In this document: positions 1 to 7,988 of the stretch, in pieces
Layout: every line of letters begins with the position of its first letter
Numbering within the stretch: the stretch's first letter is position 1
Source: Methylobacterium sp. FF17
GTDB lineage: Bacteria; Pseudomonadota; Alphaproteobacteria; Rhizobiales; Beijerinckiaceae
Direction of reading: 5' to 3'
Length of the DNA stretch: 64,000 bases
Assembly: GCF_025813715.1 (NCBI RefSeq)
Contig: NZ_CP107532.1
Coordinates: 4,932,001 to 4,996,000, forward strand
Program-made: the position numbers and the translations under genes
Notes under the pieces: model-generated
What the model was told of the DNA's origin: nothing
Database searches by the model: none
Seen by the model: the letters and a program-made list of their open reading frames with translations, nothing else

Positions 1-614
1 CGGTGATCGGTCCGAACGGCGCCGGCAAGACGACCCTCCTCGACGCCATCACGGGGATCAGCCGGCCGAAATCCGGGCGCATCCTGCTCGGCGACAGCCT
101 CGACCTGACGAAACGATCCGAGGCCGAGATCGCGCGGGCCGGGGTTCGCCGCAAGTTCCAGAAGCCGAGCGTCTTCCCGGCCCTGACGGTGCGCGAGAAT
201 CTGAGCCTCGGCTGCGGCCCCGACTGTCCCACGCGGGACCGGGCGGGCCGCCTCGCTTCCGCCCTGTCCGAGACCGGCCTGGAGGCGCGGGCCGACACCC
301 TCGCCGGGGCGCTGGCGCATGGCGAGAAGCAGTGGCTCGAGATCGGGATGGTGCTGGCCTCCGCGCCCCGCGTCCTCCTCCTCGACGAGCCGGTGGCGGG
401 CCTGTCCGATGCCGAGACCGCCCGCACCGCCGAACTGATCGGCGCGCTGCGTCGGCCCGACCGGGCGATCCTGGTGATCGAGCACGACATGGCCTTCGTC
501 GAGGCGGTGGCCGACCGGGTCACCGTGCTGCACGAAGGCCGGACCCTGTTCGAGGGCGGCATGGCCGCCGCCCGGGCCGATGCCCGCGTGATCGAGGTGT
601 TTCTCGGACGATGA
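1..614 (+). CDS. urtD: Urea ABC transporter ATP-binding protein UrtD (5' end outside window)
   Basis: This is an ABC ATPase of the branched-chain amino acid/urea type, expected to power urea uptake from the cytoplasmic face of the inner membrane. The visible part begins at the Walker A motif (GPNGAGKTT), so roughly the first 35 to 40 residues lie before the window. A degenerate signature reads LAHGEKQWLEIGM, which is characteristic of UrtD rather than LivG, followed by Walker B LLLDEP and the switch histidine in VIEHDM. The stop codon overlaps the next start (ATGA at 611..614), so it is translationally coupled to urtE. The rest of urtABC would be upstream. A transporter of short amides is an alternative, given the formamidase that follows. 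Confidence 0.85.
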   Translation, partial: VIGPNGAGKTTLLDAITGISRPKSGRILLGDSLDLTKRSEAEIARAGVRRKFQKPSVFPALTVRENLSLGCGPDCPTRDRAGRLASALSETGLEARADTLAGALAHGEKQWLEIGMVLASAPRVLLLDEPVAGLSDAETARTAELIGALRRPDRAILVIEHDMAFVEAVADRVTVLHEGRTLFEGGMAAARADARVIEVFLGR

Positions 615-1339
615 GCCACGCCCCGGACCCGACGCTCCATCCGCCGGTCGGCCTCGCGGTCACCGGCCTCGACCAGCATTACGGCAGTGCCCAGGTGCTG
701 CGGAACGTCGGCGTCTCCGTCGCGCCGGGGACCTGCCTCGCGGTGCTCGGACGGAACGGCGCCGGTAAGACCACCCTGCTGCGCTGCCTGACCGGGCTGA
801 TTCCGGTGAGCCGGGGCACCATCCGGCTCGACGGCGGCGATATCACCCGTTTGCCCCCGGACCGACGCGCGCGGGCGGGGCTCGCGATCGTGCCTCAGGG
901 ACGGGAGATCTTCGCCGATCTCAGCGTCGCCGAGAACCTGCGCGTCGCCGCCCGTGCCCACGGGCTGGAGCGCGGCAGCGCCGTCGAAGAGGCTGCAGCG
1001 CTCTTTCCGGCCTTGCGCGACCTCTGGCACCGGCCGGGCGGAAACCTCTCGGGCGGCCAGCAGCAGCAGCTCGCCATCGCGCGGGCTCTCGCCACCCGGC
1101 CGCGCATCCTGCTTCTCGACGAGCCGACGGAGGGCATCCAGCCGTCCATCGTCTCGGCGATCGAGGGGGTGATCGAAGGGCTCAAGGGCCGGATCACCGT
1201 GGTCCTCGTGGAGCAATATCTCGACTTCGCGATCCGTCTCGCCGACGCCTTCGTGGTGCTCTCGCGCGGCAGCGTGGTCGAGCAGGGCTCCCGCGAAGAC
1301 CTGAGCCACGACGCCGTTTCGCGTCACATCACCGTCTGA
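611..1339 (+). CDS. urtE: Urea ABC transporter ATP-binding protein UrtE
   Basis: This is the second ATPase (242 aa) of the urea/branched-chain amide importer and partner of the preceding UrtD-like subunit. Visible motifs are Walker A GRNGAGKTT, the Q-loop in VPQGREIF, signature LSGGQQQQLAIARAL and Walker B LLLDEPTEGIQPSIV. The EGIQPSIV extension is typical of UrtE. The ATG at 611 is chosen because it overlaps the upstream stop and gives a normal N-terminus; the frame stays open upstream, but that extension only shadows urtD. It is followed after 22 bases by an amidase, which suggests the imported compound is an amide or urea. Confidence 0.85.
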   Translation: MSHAPDPTLHPPVGLAVTGLDQHYGSAQVLRNVGVSVAPGTCLAVLGRNGAGKTTLLRCLTGLIPVSRGTIRLDGGDITRLPPDRRARAGLAIVPQGREIFADLSVAENLRVAARAHGLERGSAVEEAAALFPALRDLWHRPGGNLSGGQQQQLAIARALATRPRILLLDEPTEGIQPSIVSAIEGVIEGLKGRITVVLVEQYLDFAIRLADAFVVLSRGSVVEQGSREDLSHDAVSRHITV

Positions 1340-1361
1340 CACGCCGGACCCAGGAGCCCGC

Positions 1362-2333
1362 ATGGCCCAGCATCACGAGATCCCCGCGACCCCCGACACC
1401 ATGGTGCTGGGCTACTTCGACGCCGCCCTGCCGCCCGTGCTGGAGGTGGCCTCCGGTGATACCGTCACGCTGCACTCGTTCCCGGCGGGGGGACGGGAAT
1501 CGCTCCACCCCGATCCCGCGCGGGTGCCGGAGGATTATCGCCTCGCGCTCGATACGCTGGCGCAGGGGGCCGGCCCGCACTTCGTCACCGGGCCGGTGCA
1601 CGTGCGCGGCGCCGAACCCGGCGACGTGCTCCAGGTCGACATCCTCGACCTGAAGTTCCGCATGGACTGGGGCTTCGTGGCGATTCTGCCGCTCCTCGGC
1701 ACCCTGCCGGACGAGTTCACCGACTACGAGACCGTCCACCCGGACATCGACGTGGCCCGCGGCGTCGCCGTACTGCCCTGGGGCACGGAACTGCCCCTCG
1801 ATCCGTTCTTCGGGATCATGGGCACGGCCCCGCCCGCCGCCTGGGGCCGGGTCGGAACGCCGGTCCCGCGCGGCTTCGGCGGCAACATGGACAACAAGGA
1901 ACTCAAGGTCGGAACCACCCTCTACCTGCCGGTCTACAATCCGGGGGCGGGCTTCTACGCGGGCGACGGGCACGGGGTGCAGGGCGACGGCGAGGTCTGC
2001 ATCACCGCCCTGGAGACCGGGCTGACCGGCACGTTCCGGCTCACCGTGCGCAAGGATCTCGGCTATGCCTGGCCCTTCGCCGAGACGCCCACCGACCTGA
2101 TGTCGATCGGCCTGCACGAAAGCCTCGACGAGGCCATGCGGCAGGCCGTGCGCGAGATGGTGCGCCACGTCTGCGCACGCACGAACCTCACGCGCAACCA
2201 GGCCTACATGCTGTGCTCGCTGGCCGGGAACCTGCGCATCACGCAGACGGTGGACGGCAACAAGGGCGTGCACATGCTGATGCCGAAGAGCGCCCTGCTC
2301 GCGCGCGATGCGAAGGCCCCGGGAGCGCTCTGA
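1362..2333 (+). CDS. fmdA: Formamidase/acetamidase
   Basis: A 323-aa protein of the FmdA/AmdA acetamidase/formamidase family, cytoplasmic enzymes that hydrolyse short aliphatic amides to the acid and ammonia. Family features include the N-terminal beta-rich part (GDTVTLHSFPAGG), the central FFGIMGTAPP and GGNMDNKEL segments, and GDGHGVQGDGEVCITALE, which holds conserved acidic and histidine residues. The start at 1362 has a purine-rich leader (caggagcccgc). It lies 22 bases after urtE and is probably the last gene of the urea/amide transport operon, so formamide or acetamide is a plausible imported nitrogen source. The exact substrate cannot be told from sequence. Confidence 0.88.
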   Translation: MAQHHEIPATPDTMVLGYFDAALPPVLEVASGDTVTLHSFPAGGRESLHPDPARVPEDYRLALDTLAQGAGPHFVTGPVHVRGAEPGDVLQVDILDLKFRMDWGFVAILPLLGTLPDEFTDYETVHPDIDVARGVAVLPWGTELPLDPFFGIMGTAPPAAWGRVGTPVPRGFGGNMDNKELKVGTTLYLPVYNPGAGFYAGDGHGVQGDGEVCITALETGLTGTFRLTVRKDLGYAWPFAETPTDLMSIGLHESLDEAMRQAVREMVRHVCARTNLTRNQAYMLCSLAGNLRITQTVDGNKGVHMLMPKSALLARDAKAPGAL

Positions 2334-2654
2334 GCCGAAACGGTTGCTGGCCTATGCAGCGAGTACGCCGGATGTATTCGCCAACGGTCATCCCCTCGAA
2401 TCGTCGGACTGCCGCGATGAAGGGACCGTGGAGCGTTTCCTTCCGTACGTAAAACCTCGCTTGGCGCACGCTTTGCTTGGAGATGGGAGCAGCGCAGAGC
2501 CATCGGCTCTCATGGGTTGGCGTGCCCATCCGACGAGGCCCGTCCCGGACGGTGCTGCCGGCTCCGACTGCATCATACCCTCCCCGATGCAGTCCTGCGC
2601 CCGGCAGTCCCGAGGGGTACGGCGCCTTCGTCTTCTGCGGAACCGGAGAGCATC
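2334..2654. other. Intergenic region upstream of the NitT/TauT-type operon
   Basis: A 321-base gap between the formamidase and the next ABC operon. No reading frame here looks like a real gene. Its only recognisable content is the sigma-54-type promoter at 2462..2477, followed by a leader of about 165 bases that is longer than usual for this window. Confidence 0.5.
2462..2477 (+). promoter_or_regulatory. Candidate sigma-54 (-24/-12) promoter
   Basis: The sequence TGGCGCACGCTTTGCT matches the RpoN consensus TGGCACG-N4-TTGCW at all but two positions. The invariant GG and GC are present with exact spacing. Transcription would begin near 2489 and read into the substrate-binding protein gene. Sigma-54 control fits a nitrogen-scavenging transporter. 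No clear NtrC enhancer site was recognised upstream. Confidence 0.55.
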
Positions 2655-3710
2655 ATGTGCGAACGTGACGGCCTGTTCTTCCAACGCTTCTCGCGTCGCG
2701 GCCTGCTCCGCACCATGGGATCGGCGGGCGCGGCCATCGCGCTGCCGGGCCATCTGGCGGCCCTGATGGCGCCAGCCGCCGCGGCCGGCGCCATGACCAC
2801 CGTCAAGGCGACCCACGGCTCCGGCTTCTGCAACCTCGGCATGTTCCTCGCCCATGAGCGCAAGCTGACCGAGGCGGACGGGGTCACCCTGGATTTCGTG
2901 GTGACGCCCTCGAACGCCGAGATCACCACGATGTTCGGGGCCGGCCTCGTCGACATGTCGATGATCCCGTACTCGAACTTCATGACCCTCTACGATGCCG
3001 GCGCCCCGGTGAAGATCGTCGCGGGCGGCGGCGTCCAGGGCTGCATGATCGTGGCGCGCGAGGGCATCCGGTCCGCCGCCGACCTGAAGGGCAAGACCCT
3101 CGGGACCTTCCAGGCCGACACCCTCGAGGTGCTGCCGTTCGATTACCTGAAGAAGGCCGGCCTGACCTTCCGGGACCTCGATGTCCGCTATCTCGACACG
3201 TCCCCGGAACTGGCACAGGCCTTCATCGCCGGGGCCGTCGATGCGATCTGCCATATCGAGCCCTACGCGACGCAGTGCCTGCAATCGCGAAAAGGGGCCA
3301 CGCTCCTGTCGGATGGGACCGACGTCTACGGTGCCGGCTATTCCGACTGCGTCCTGGCGGCCCGGACGCCGTTCATCGAGAAGAACCCCGCCGCCGTGCG
3401 CGCGGTGATCAAGGCCCTGTTCACCGCGCAGGCGCAGATCGAATCCGACCGGGATGCGGCCCTGAAGGACACCGTCGGCAGCTACTACAAGACCACGATG
3501 GCGGCGGCGGTCGATGCCTCGGCCAAGCAGCCGGTCTGCACCGACCAGCGCAACCAGACCGACTTCATCATCGCCCGCGGCCAGTCGATGAAGGAGATGG
3601 GCTACGTCAAGACCGCCCCGGGCCGGGATGCCTTCGACTGGAGCCTGCTGGAGCAGGTGATCGCCGCGAATCGGCCGCTCTACGACGGACTCAAGCTGAA
3701 ATCGGCCTGA
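2655..3710 (+). CDS. ABC transporter substrate-binding protein, NMT1/ThiY-like (NitT/TauT type)
   Basis: A 351-aa periplasmic binding protein. The N-terminus from ATG 2655 carries a twin-arginine-like signal (FSRRGLLRTMGSAGAAIALPG), then about 320 residues of NMT1/ThiY-type fold with the typical segments SGFCNLGMFLAHERKLTEAD, PSNAEITTMFGAGLVD and LKGKTLGTFQADTLEVLPFDYL. The frame stays open further upstream but that stretch has no export signal, so 2655 is preferred. It heads an operon with a permease, an ATPase and an amidohydrolase, so it probably binds an N-heterocycle or substituted amine metabolised by the latter. Relatives bind pyrimidine precursors, taurine or nitrate; the ligand is unknown. 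Confidence 0.85.
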   Translation: MCERDGLFFQRFSRRGLLRTMGSAGAAIALPGHLAALMAPAAAAGAMTTVKATHGSGFCNLGMFLAHERKLTEADGVTLDFVVTPSNAEITTMFGAGLVDMSMIPYSNFMTLYDAGAPVKIVAGGGVQGCMIVAREGIRSAADLKGKTLGTFQADTLEVLPFDYLKKAGLTFRDLDVRYLDTSPELAQAFIAGAVDAICHIEPYATQCLQSRKGATLLSDGTDVYGAGYSDCVLAARTPFIEKNPAAVRAVIKALFTAQAQIESDRDAALKDTVGSYYKTTMAAAVDASAKQPVCTDQRNQTDFIIARGQSMKEMGYVKTAPGRDAFDWSLLEQVIAANRPLYDGLKLKSA

Positions 3711-3773
3711 TCGCCGCCTCGGTTCCTCGACCGGATGCCGGATTCACCCCCCGATCTCCCGAAAGGCAGCCTC

Positions 3774-4700
3774 ATGGCAGCAACGGACGTTTCCATCGAC
3801 GCGCTGGCGTCGGTTCCCGCGCGCGCGGCCCCGGTCGTTATGCCGGCCCCCGCCCCCGCGCCGCCCCGGTACCCGCGCCTGCGCGCCGCGCTCGCGACGC
3901 TCGGCTGGAGCGTCGCTTCGCTCGGCCTGTTCGCCGGCCTGTGGGAGGCCCTCTGGGCCCTCGGGTTCCTCAACCCCCTGCTCCTGCCGCCCCCACACCT
4001 GTTCCTGGCGGACCTGCCCGGGACCCTGATGTATTTCGACCGGGCCAACCGGGTCGGCAGCCGGGATAGCGGCGGGGGCGTGATGCCGCTCCTGGCCACC
4101 ATCGGGTGGACCACGATGCGGGTCGCGGTCGGGCTCGTGCTCGGCTTCGTCGGCGGCGTTCTGGTGGGGGCGCTCCTCCACTACGTCCGGCTGTTCCGCA
4201 ACCTCGTCCTGCCCACCGTGCTCCTGCTGGCGCCGATCTCTCCCGTGGCGTGGCTGCCGGTGGCGATCTTCGTGTTCGGCATCGGCGACGTGCCGGCGAT
4301 CTTCCTCGTGTTCATCACGCTGTTCTTCGCCATCGCGCTGACCACGAGCGCGCAGATCGCGGCGGTGCCGGTCACCTACCTCAACGTCGCGCGCATCATG
4401 GGAGCGGATGCGCGCCAGTCCTTCTTCCGCGTGGTGCTGCCCGCGATCCTGCCGGGACTGTTCATGACCCTGCGGCTCAACCTGTTCGCCGCCTGGATGG
4501 TGGTGCTGATCGCCGAGGCGGTGGGCGTCGGCAGCGGCCTCGGGCAGATCGTCTCGCTCGCCCGCTCGACCTTCAACGCCCGCCTCAGCTTCTTCACCAT
4601 GGCGATCATCGGCCTGCTCGGATTCAGCTTCGACTGGGCCCTGCGCCAGGTCCAGGCCCGCATGCTGTGGTGGATCGCGCCCCAGGGAGGCGGCCGATGA
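3774..4700 (+). CDS. ABC transporter permease, NitT/TauT type
   Basis: A 308-aa inner-membrane permease with the binding-protein-dependent transport fold (SsuC/TauC-like). After a proline/alanine-rich N-terminus there are about six hydrophobic segments. The EAA-like loop reads ARIMGADARQSFFRVVLPAILPG, around residues 205 to 227. The ATG at 3774 is preferred to one at 3735 because it has an AAGG Shine-Dalgarno about seven bases upstream. The stop overlaps the next start (ATGA). It would form the channel for the compound bound by the upstream receptor. A 70-odd-residue periplasmic stretch after the first helix is a little long for the family. Confidence 0.85.
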   Translation: MAATDVSIDALASVPARAAPVVMPAPAPAPPRYPRLRAALATLGWSVASLGLFAGLWEALWALGFLNPLLLPPPHLFLADLPGTLMYFDRANRVGSRDSGGGVMPLLATIGWTTMRVAVGLVLGFVGGVLVGALLHYVRLFRNLVLPTVLLLAPISPVAWLPVAIFVFGIGDVPAIFLVFITLFFAIALTTSAQIAAVPVTYLNVARIMGADARQSFFRVVLPAILPGLFMTLRLNLFAAWMVVLIAEAVGVGSGLGQIVSLARSTFNARLSFFTMAIIGLLGFSFDWALRQVQARMLWWIAPQGGGR

Positions 4701-5542
4701 CGACGCCCGCGATGAACGCCCCGGCTCCCCACCCCTCGCCTCCCCGCCCCTCGCCCGGCCGCCCGGCCGTGTGCCTGTCCGGTGTCGGGAAGACCTGGAC
4801 GCCCGCCGGCCGGGCCCCGGTCCAGGCCCTACGCGACATCGACCTCGACATCGCGCCCGGCGAGTTCGTGGTCTTCCTCGGGCCCTCCGGCTGCGGGAAG
4901 TCGACGCTGCTCTACATGATCGCCGGGCTGGAGCCGGCGAGCGCCGGCAGCATGGAGGCCGATGGCCGACCGATCACGGGCCCGTCGGCCGAGCGCGGCC
5001 TGATCTTCCAGGACGCCTCGCTGTTCCCGTGGCTGACGATCCTCGACAACGTCGCCTTCGGCCTCTCCATCGGCGCCGTGCAGAAGCTCAAGCGCCGGGA
5101 GATCGCCGCCGAGATGCTGCGGCGGGTCGGGCTCGGGGACATGATGGACAAGAAGCCGGACGAGCTCTCCGGCGGCATGCGCCAGCGCGCCGCCTGCGCC
5201 CGGGCGCTCGCCATGCGGCCGAAGGTGCTGATGATGGACGAGCCCTTCGCCGCCCTCGACGTTCAGACCCGGGCGAAGATGCAGGATTTCCTGCTTCAGA
5301 TCTGGCGCGACAGCGGCGCGTCCATCGTCCTCGTCACGCATTCCATCGACGAGGCGATCGCCCTGGCCGACCGCGTGGTGGTGTTCACCGCCCGGCCCGG
5401 GCGGGTGAAGACCGTCGTGCCGGTGGACCTGCCCCGTCCGCGCAACCCCCGCGACCCCCGCTTCCACGACCTGCGCGACCGCTTCGGCGAACTCCTCGCC
5501 GACGAGGTCGACCGCGCCTTCGCGGAGCAGGAGGCGCGCTGA
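4697..5542 (+). CDS. ABC transporter ATP-binding protein, NitT/TauT type
   Basis: A 281-aa ATPase of the SsuB/TauB/NrtD class. Motifs in order are Walker A GPSGCGKST, Q-loop LIFQDASLFPWLT, signature LSGGMRQRAACARALA, Walker B VLMMDEPFAALD and switch THSIDEA. The start at ATG 4697 overlaps the permease stop. The first 30 residues are proline-rich and precede the domain proper. The 3' end lies inside a 36-bp tandem repeat (5534..5627). It energises uptake with the adjacent permease and receptor. Confidence 0.88.
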   Translation: MTTPAMNAPAPHPSPPRPSPGRPAVCLSGVGKTWTPAGRAPVQALRDIDLDIAPGEFVVFLGPSGCGKSTLLYMIAGLEPASAGSMEADGRPITGPSAERGLIFQDASLFPWLTILDNVAFGLSIGAVQKLKRREIAAEMLRRVGLGDMMDKKPDELSGGMRQRAACARALAMRPKVLMMDEPFAALDVQTRAKMQDFLLQIWRDSGASIVLVTHSIDEAIALADRVVVFTARPGRVKTVVPVDLPRPRNPRDPRFHDLRDRFGELLADEVDRAFAEQEAR

Positions 5543-5627
5543 GCGCCGTCTCCGCCTCGTTGAGCTTCGGCGCGCTGAGCGCCGTCTCCGCCTCGTTGAG
5601 CTTCGGCGCGCCGAGCGCCGTCTCGCG
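5534..5627. repeat. 36-bp tandem repeat, about 2.6 copies
   Basis: Two identical 36-base units (5534..5569 and 5570..5605) are followed by a diverged partial third copy (5606..5627). Each unit starts gcgcgctgagcgccgtctcc. The first copy contains the stop codon of the ABC ATPase at 5540..5542, and the array fills most of the gap to the amidohydrolase. The unit length is a multiple of three and contains in-frame stops, so copy-number change would not extend the protein. Confidence 0.9.
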
Positions 5628-5656
5628 ATACACCATCCCCCAATCGAAGGTTCAGC

Positions 5657-7195
5657 ATGACCGAGATCATCGTCGAGGCCCGCACCGTCATCACGGGCGT
5701 CCAGGACCGGCAGACTCCGATCGTCCACGACAACGCCGCCGTGCTGGTGCGGGACGGCGTCATCGTCGAGGTCGGCGACCCGGCCGCCTTGCGCGCCAAG
5801 GCACCGGACGCGGCCGTGCATCGCTACCCGCGCCACGTGATGCTGCCGGGCTTCGTCAACAGCCACCACCATGTCGGGCTGACCCCCCTGCAACTCGGTT
5901 CGCCCGACCACGCCCTGGAGCTCTGGTTCGCCACCCGGATCGCCGCCAAGCGCGTCGACCACGAGCTCGACACCCTCTACTCGGCCTTCGAGATGCTCGC
6001 CTCCGGCGTCACCACCGTGCAGCACATCCACGGCTGGATGGCGGGTGGCTACGAGCAGGTCCACGGCGCGGCCTCGCAGGTGCTCGGCGCCTATCGCAAG
6101 ATCGGGATGCGCGCCTCCTACTGCTACGCCGTGCGCGAGCAGAACCGCCTCGTCTACGAGGCGGACGAGGCCTTTTGCGAGCGCCTGCCCCAGCCCGTGG
6201 CCGGGCAACTGATGGCGCATCTCAAGGCGCAGTCGATGCCGTTCGCCGATTTCATGACCCTGTTCGAGACGCTGAAAGCGGAGAACGAGGGCGAGCGCCT
6301 GACGCGGATCCAGCTGGCCCCGGCCAACCTGCACTGGTGCAGCGACGAGGCCCTGCAAACTCTTGATGCGGCCGCGCGCAAGCACGGCGTGCCCATGCAC
6401 ATGCACCTCCTTGAGACCGCTTACCAGAAGGAATACGCCCGGCGCCGGACCGGCAAGACGGCGGTGCGGCACCTGCACGACCTCGGCGTGCTCGGGCCGC
6501 ACCTGACCCTCGGCCATGGCGTCTGGCTGACGGCGGAGGATGCCGACATTGCCGCCGACACCGGCACCTGCATCTGCCACAACTGCTCGTCGAACTTCCG
6601 CCTGCGCTCCGGCATGGCGCCCCTCAACCTCTACGAGGCGAAGGGCATGACCGTCGGGATGGGCCTCGACGAGGCTGGCCTCAACGAGGACCGGGACATG
6701 CTCCAGGAACTGCGCCTCGTCCTGCGGGCCCACCGCACCCCCGGCATGGACGACGCCGTGCCCACCTGCCCGCAGGTGCTGCGGATGGCGACCGAGCACG
6801 GCGCCAAGACCACGGCCTTCGGCCAGAGCATCGGCCGGCTCGATCCGGGCTGCTTCTTCGACGCCGTGCTGATCGACTACGACCGGGCGACCTATCCCTA
6901 CCAGGACACCGACATCCCGATCCTCGACGCGCTGATGCAGCGCGCCAAGACCGGAGCCGTCGATGCGGTGTTCGTCGATGGGCAGATCGTCTACGCGGAT
7001 GGGCGCTTCACCCAGGTCGATCGCGATGCCGTGCTGGCGGAGATCGCCGAAACCCTCGGCAAGCCGCGCACGCCCGAGGAGGTCGCCCGGCGCGAACTCG
7101 GGCTCGCCGTCACGCCCTACGTCAAGGCCTTCTACGACGGCTACCTGCCCGAGACCCCGCGCCAGCCCTTCTACGCCCCGTCCTCGCGCACATGA
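5657..7195 (+). CDS. Amidohydrolase, AtzB/TrzN/8-oxoguanine deaminase-like
   Basis: A 512-aa metal-dependent hydrolase of the cytosine deaminase/atrazine chlorohydrolase-like superfamily, longer than the usual 450 to 480 residues. Metal-site motifs are PGFVNSHHHVGL (first HxH, near residue 70), MHMHLLETAYQKEYARR (third metal His), LGHGVWL and GLDEAGLNEDRDM, which carries the catalytic Asp. It hydrolytically removes amino or other groups from N-heterocycles in related enzymes. It follows the ABC genes after the tandem repeat and is probably in the same operon, so it likely acts on the transported compound. It differs from the 8-oxoguanine deaminase at 24731, which has the diagnostic NTHHHFFQTL motif. 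Substrate unknown. Confidence 0.8.
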   Translation: MTEIIVEARTVITGVQDRQTPIVHDNAAVLVRDGVIVEVGDPAALRAKAPDAAVHRYPRHVMLPGFVNSHHHVGLTPLQLGSPDHALELWFATRIAAKRVDHELDTLYSAFEMLASGVTTVQHIHGWMAGGYEQVHGAASQVLGAYRKIGMRASYCYAVREQNRLVYEADEAFCERLPQPVAGQLMAHLKAQSMPFADFMTLFETLKAENEGERLTRIQLAPANLHWCSDEALQTLDAAARKHGVPMHMHLLETAYQKEYARRRTGKTAVRHLHDLGVLGPHLTLGHGVWLTAEDADIAADTGTCICHNCSSNFRLRSGMAPLNLYEAKGMTVGMGLDEAGLNEDRDMLQELRLVLRAHRTPGMDDAVPTCPQVLRMATEHGAKTTAFGQSIGRLDPGCFFDAVLIDYDRATYPYQDTDIPILDALMQRAKTGAVDAVFVDGQIVYADGRFTQVDRDAVLAEIAETLGKPRTPEEVARRELGLAVTPYVKAFYDGYLPETPRQPFYAPSSRT

Positions 7196-7295
7196 CGATC
7201 CGCCGCGCGGACCTGGCCTTCGGGGTCCGTCGCTGCCGTCCGCCCTGTCCTCCGGAAGTTCCCGGTCGATCACGGGATGCGCCCGCGCCGCGCCA

Positions 7296-7335
7296 GACGA
7301 CAAAGCCCCGGCGTTCAGGCCGGGGCTTTGTCGTC
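7296..7335. terminator. Bidirectional rho-independent-type terminator
   Basis: A perfect 16-bp inverted repeat with an 8-base loop; the left arm is gacgacaaagccccgg (7296..7311) and the right arm 7320..7335. The GC core is flanked by aaag and cttt within the stem, a form common in GC-rich alphaproteobacteria. It lies about 100 bases after the amidohydrolase and probably ends that operon. Confidence 0.75.
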
Positions 7336-7483
7336 CAGGCACTGGATTCGTGGTGGCGCGCGGGAGCCGCGAAGTCCCGACACGAGGATGATGAGCGGGG
7401 CGGGAGCCGGTCTCCGGGCTCGATGCCCGGAGCACCCTTGCGGGTCGTGCGCCCCAGGTCTCAGGCGGCCGGCAAGGTTCTCG

Positions 7484-7684
7484 TCAAACGAGAGACAGGA
7501 TCGCACCCAGGACGACGACGAGCGCCAAACACGCTGCAATCTGTGCTCCGGGCCGTGCTCCCGACAGATTGCTACGGTTGTCGTTGGCCGCTCGCGGCCG
7601 CAGGCGAAGCAGGTAGCGGTTCAGCGCAGACTCAGGCGGCTTGATCCACTGTTCGACGCCTCCGAGCGACTTGGCAGCATACAT
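7484..7684 (-). CDS. Small hypothetical protein with C-terminal membrane segment
   Basis: A predicted 66-aa protein. It has a basic N-terminal half (YLLRLRPRAANDNRSN) and a single hydrophobic C-terminal helix (AQIAACLALVVVLGAILSLV), a tail-anchored topology. The AANDN stretch is often seen in small Rhizobiales proteins. A start at 7711 would add nine residues, but neither start has a strong ribosome-binding site; 7684 has a weak GAGAG leader. No function is recognised and no neighbour suggests one. It could be spurious, but the clean C-terminal helix argues for a real gene. Confidence 0.45.
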   Translation of the reverse strand: MYAAKSLGGVEQWIKPPESALNRYLLRLRPRAANDNRSNLSGARPGAQIAACLALVVVLGAILSLV

Positions 7685-7988
7685 GCGGGATACTCTCGAT
7701 GCCTCGATCATCGAACCCGATGTGCGGTCGGGATCTTGTCTGGGGGTTGTCTGGCCCGGCGAAGGGCTTTCGAGGCGAGCTAACAGGTCTCAGGGCCCGA
7801 GTCCATGCAGAATAGCGCCGGGCGCGGCGCCAGACGGCAGCATACTGCGAAAAGCGCCGCCTGGAACGAGCTTCGGCTCAAGCGGTCCCGCCCGCGTGGC
7901 GGGCGATCGATCCACCCGGGCGGCGGCCTCGGATCGGGATTCCGTCACGTATCAGCCGACGAACGCTCACCGGATCGGCCGAGGCATC
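7685..7988. other. Gene-free intergenic stretch
   Basis: About 300 bases with no convincing gene. A short GC hairpin (GCCCGC, gtg loop, GCGGGC) sits at 7890..7904, downstream of the minus-strand hydrolase gene, and might contribute to termination, but it has no T run. Nothing else recognised. Confidence 0.4.

Noticed and set aside
4829-7435. A minus-strand open frame of over 850 codons opposite the ABC ATPase and amidohydrolase
   Set aside because: Same reasoning: antisense to recognised genes, biased composition, no ribosome-binding site.
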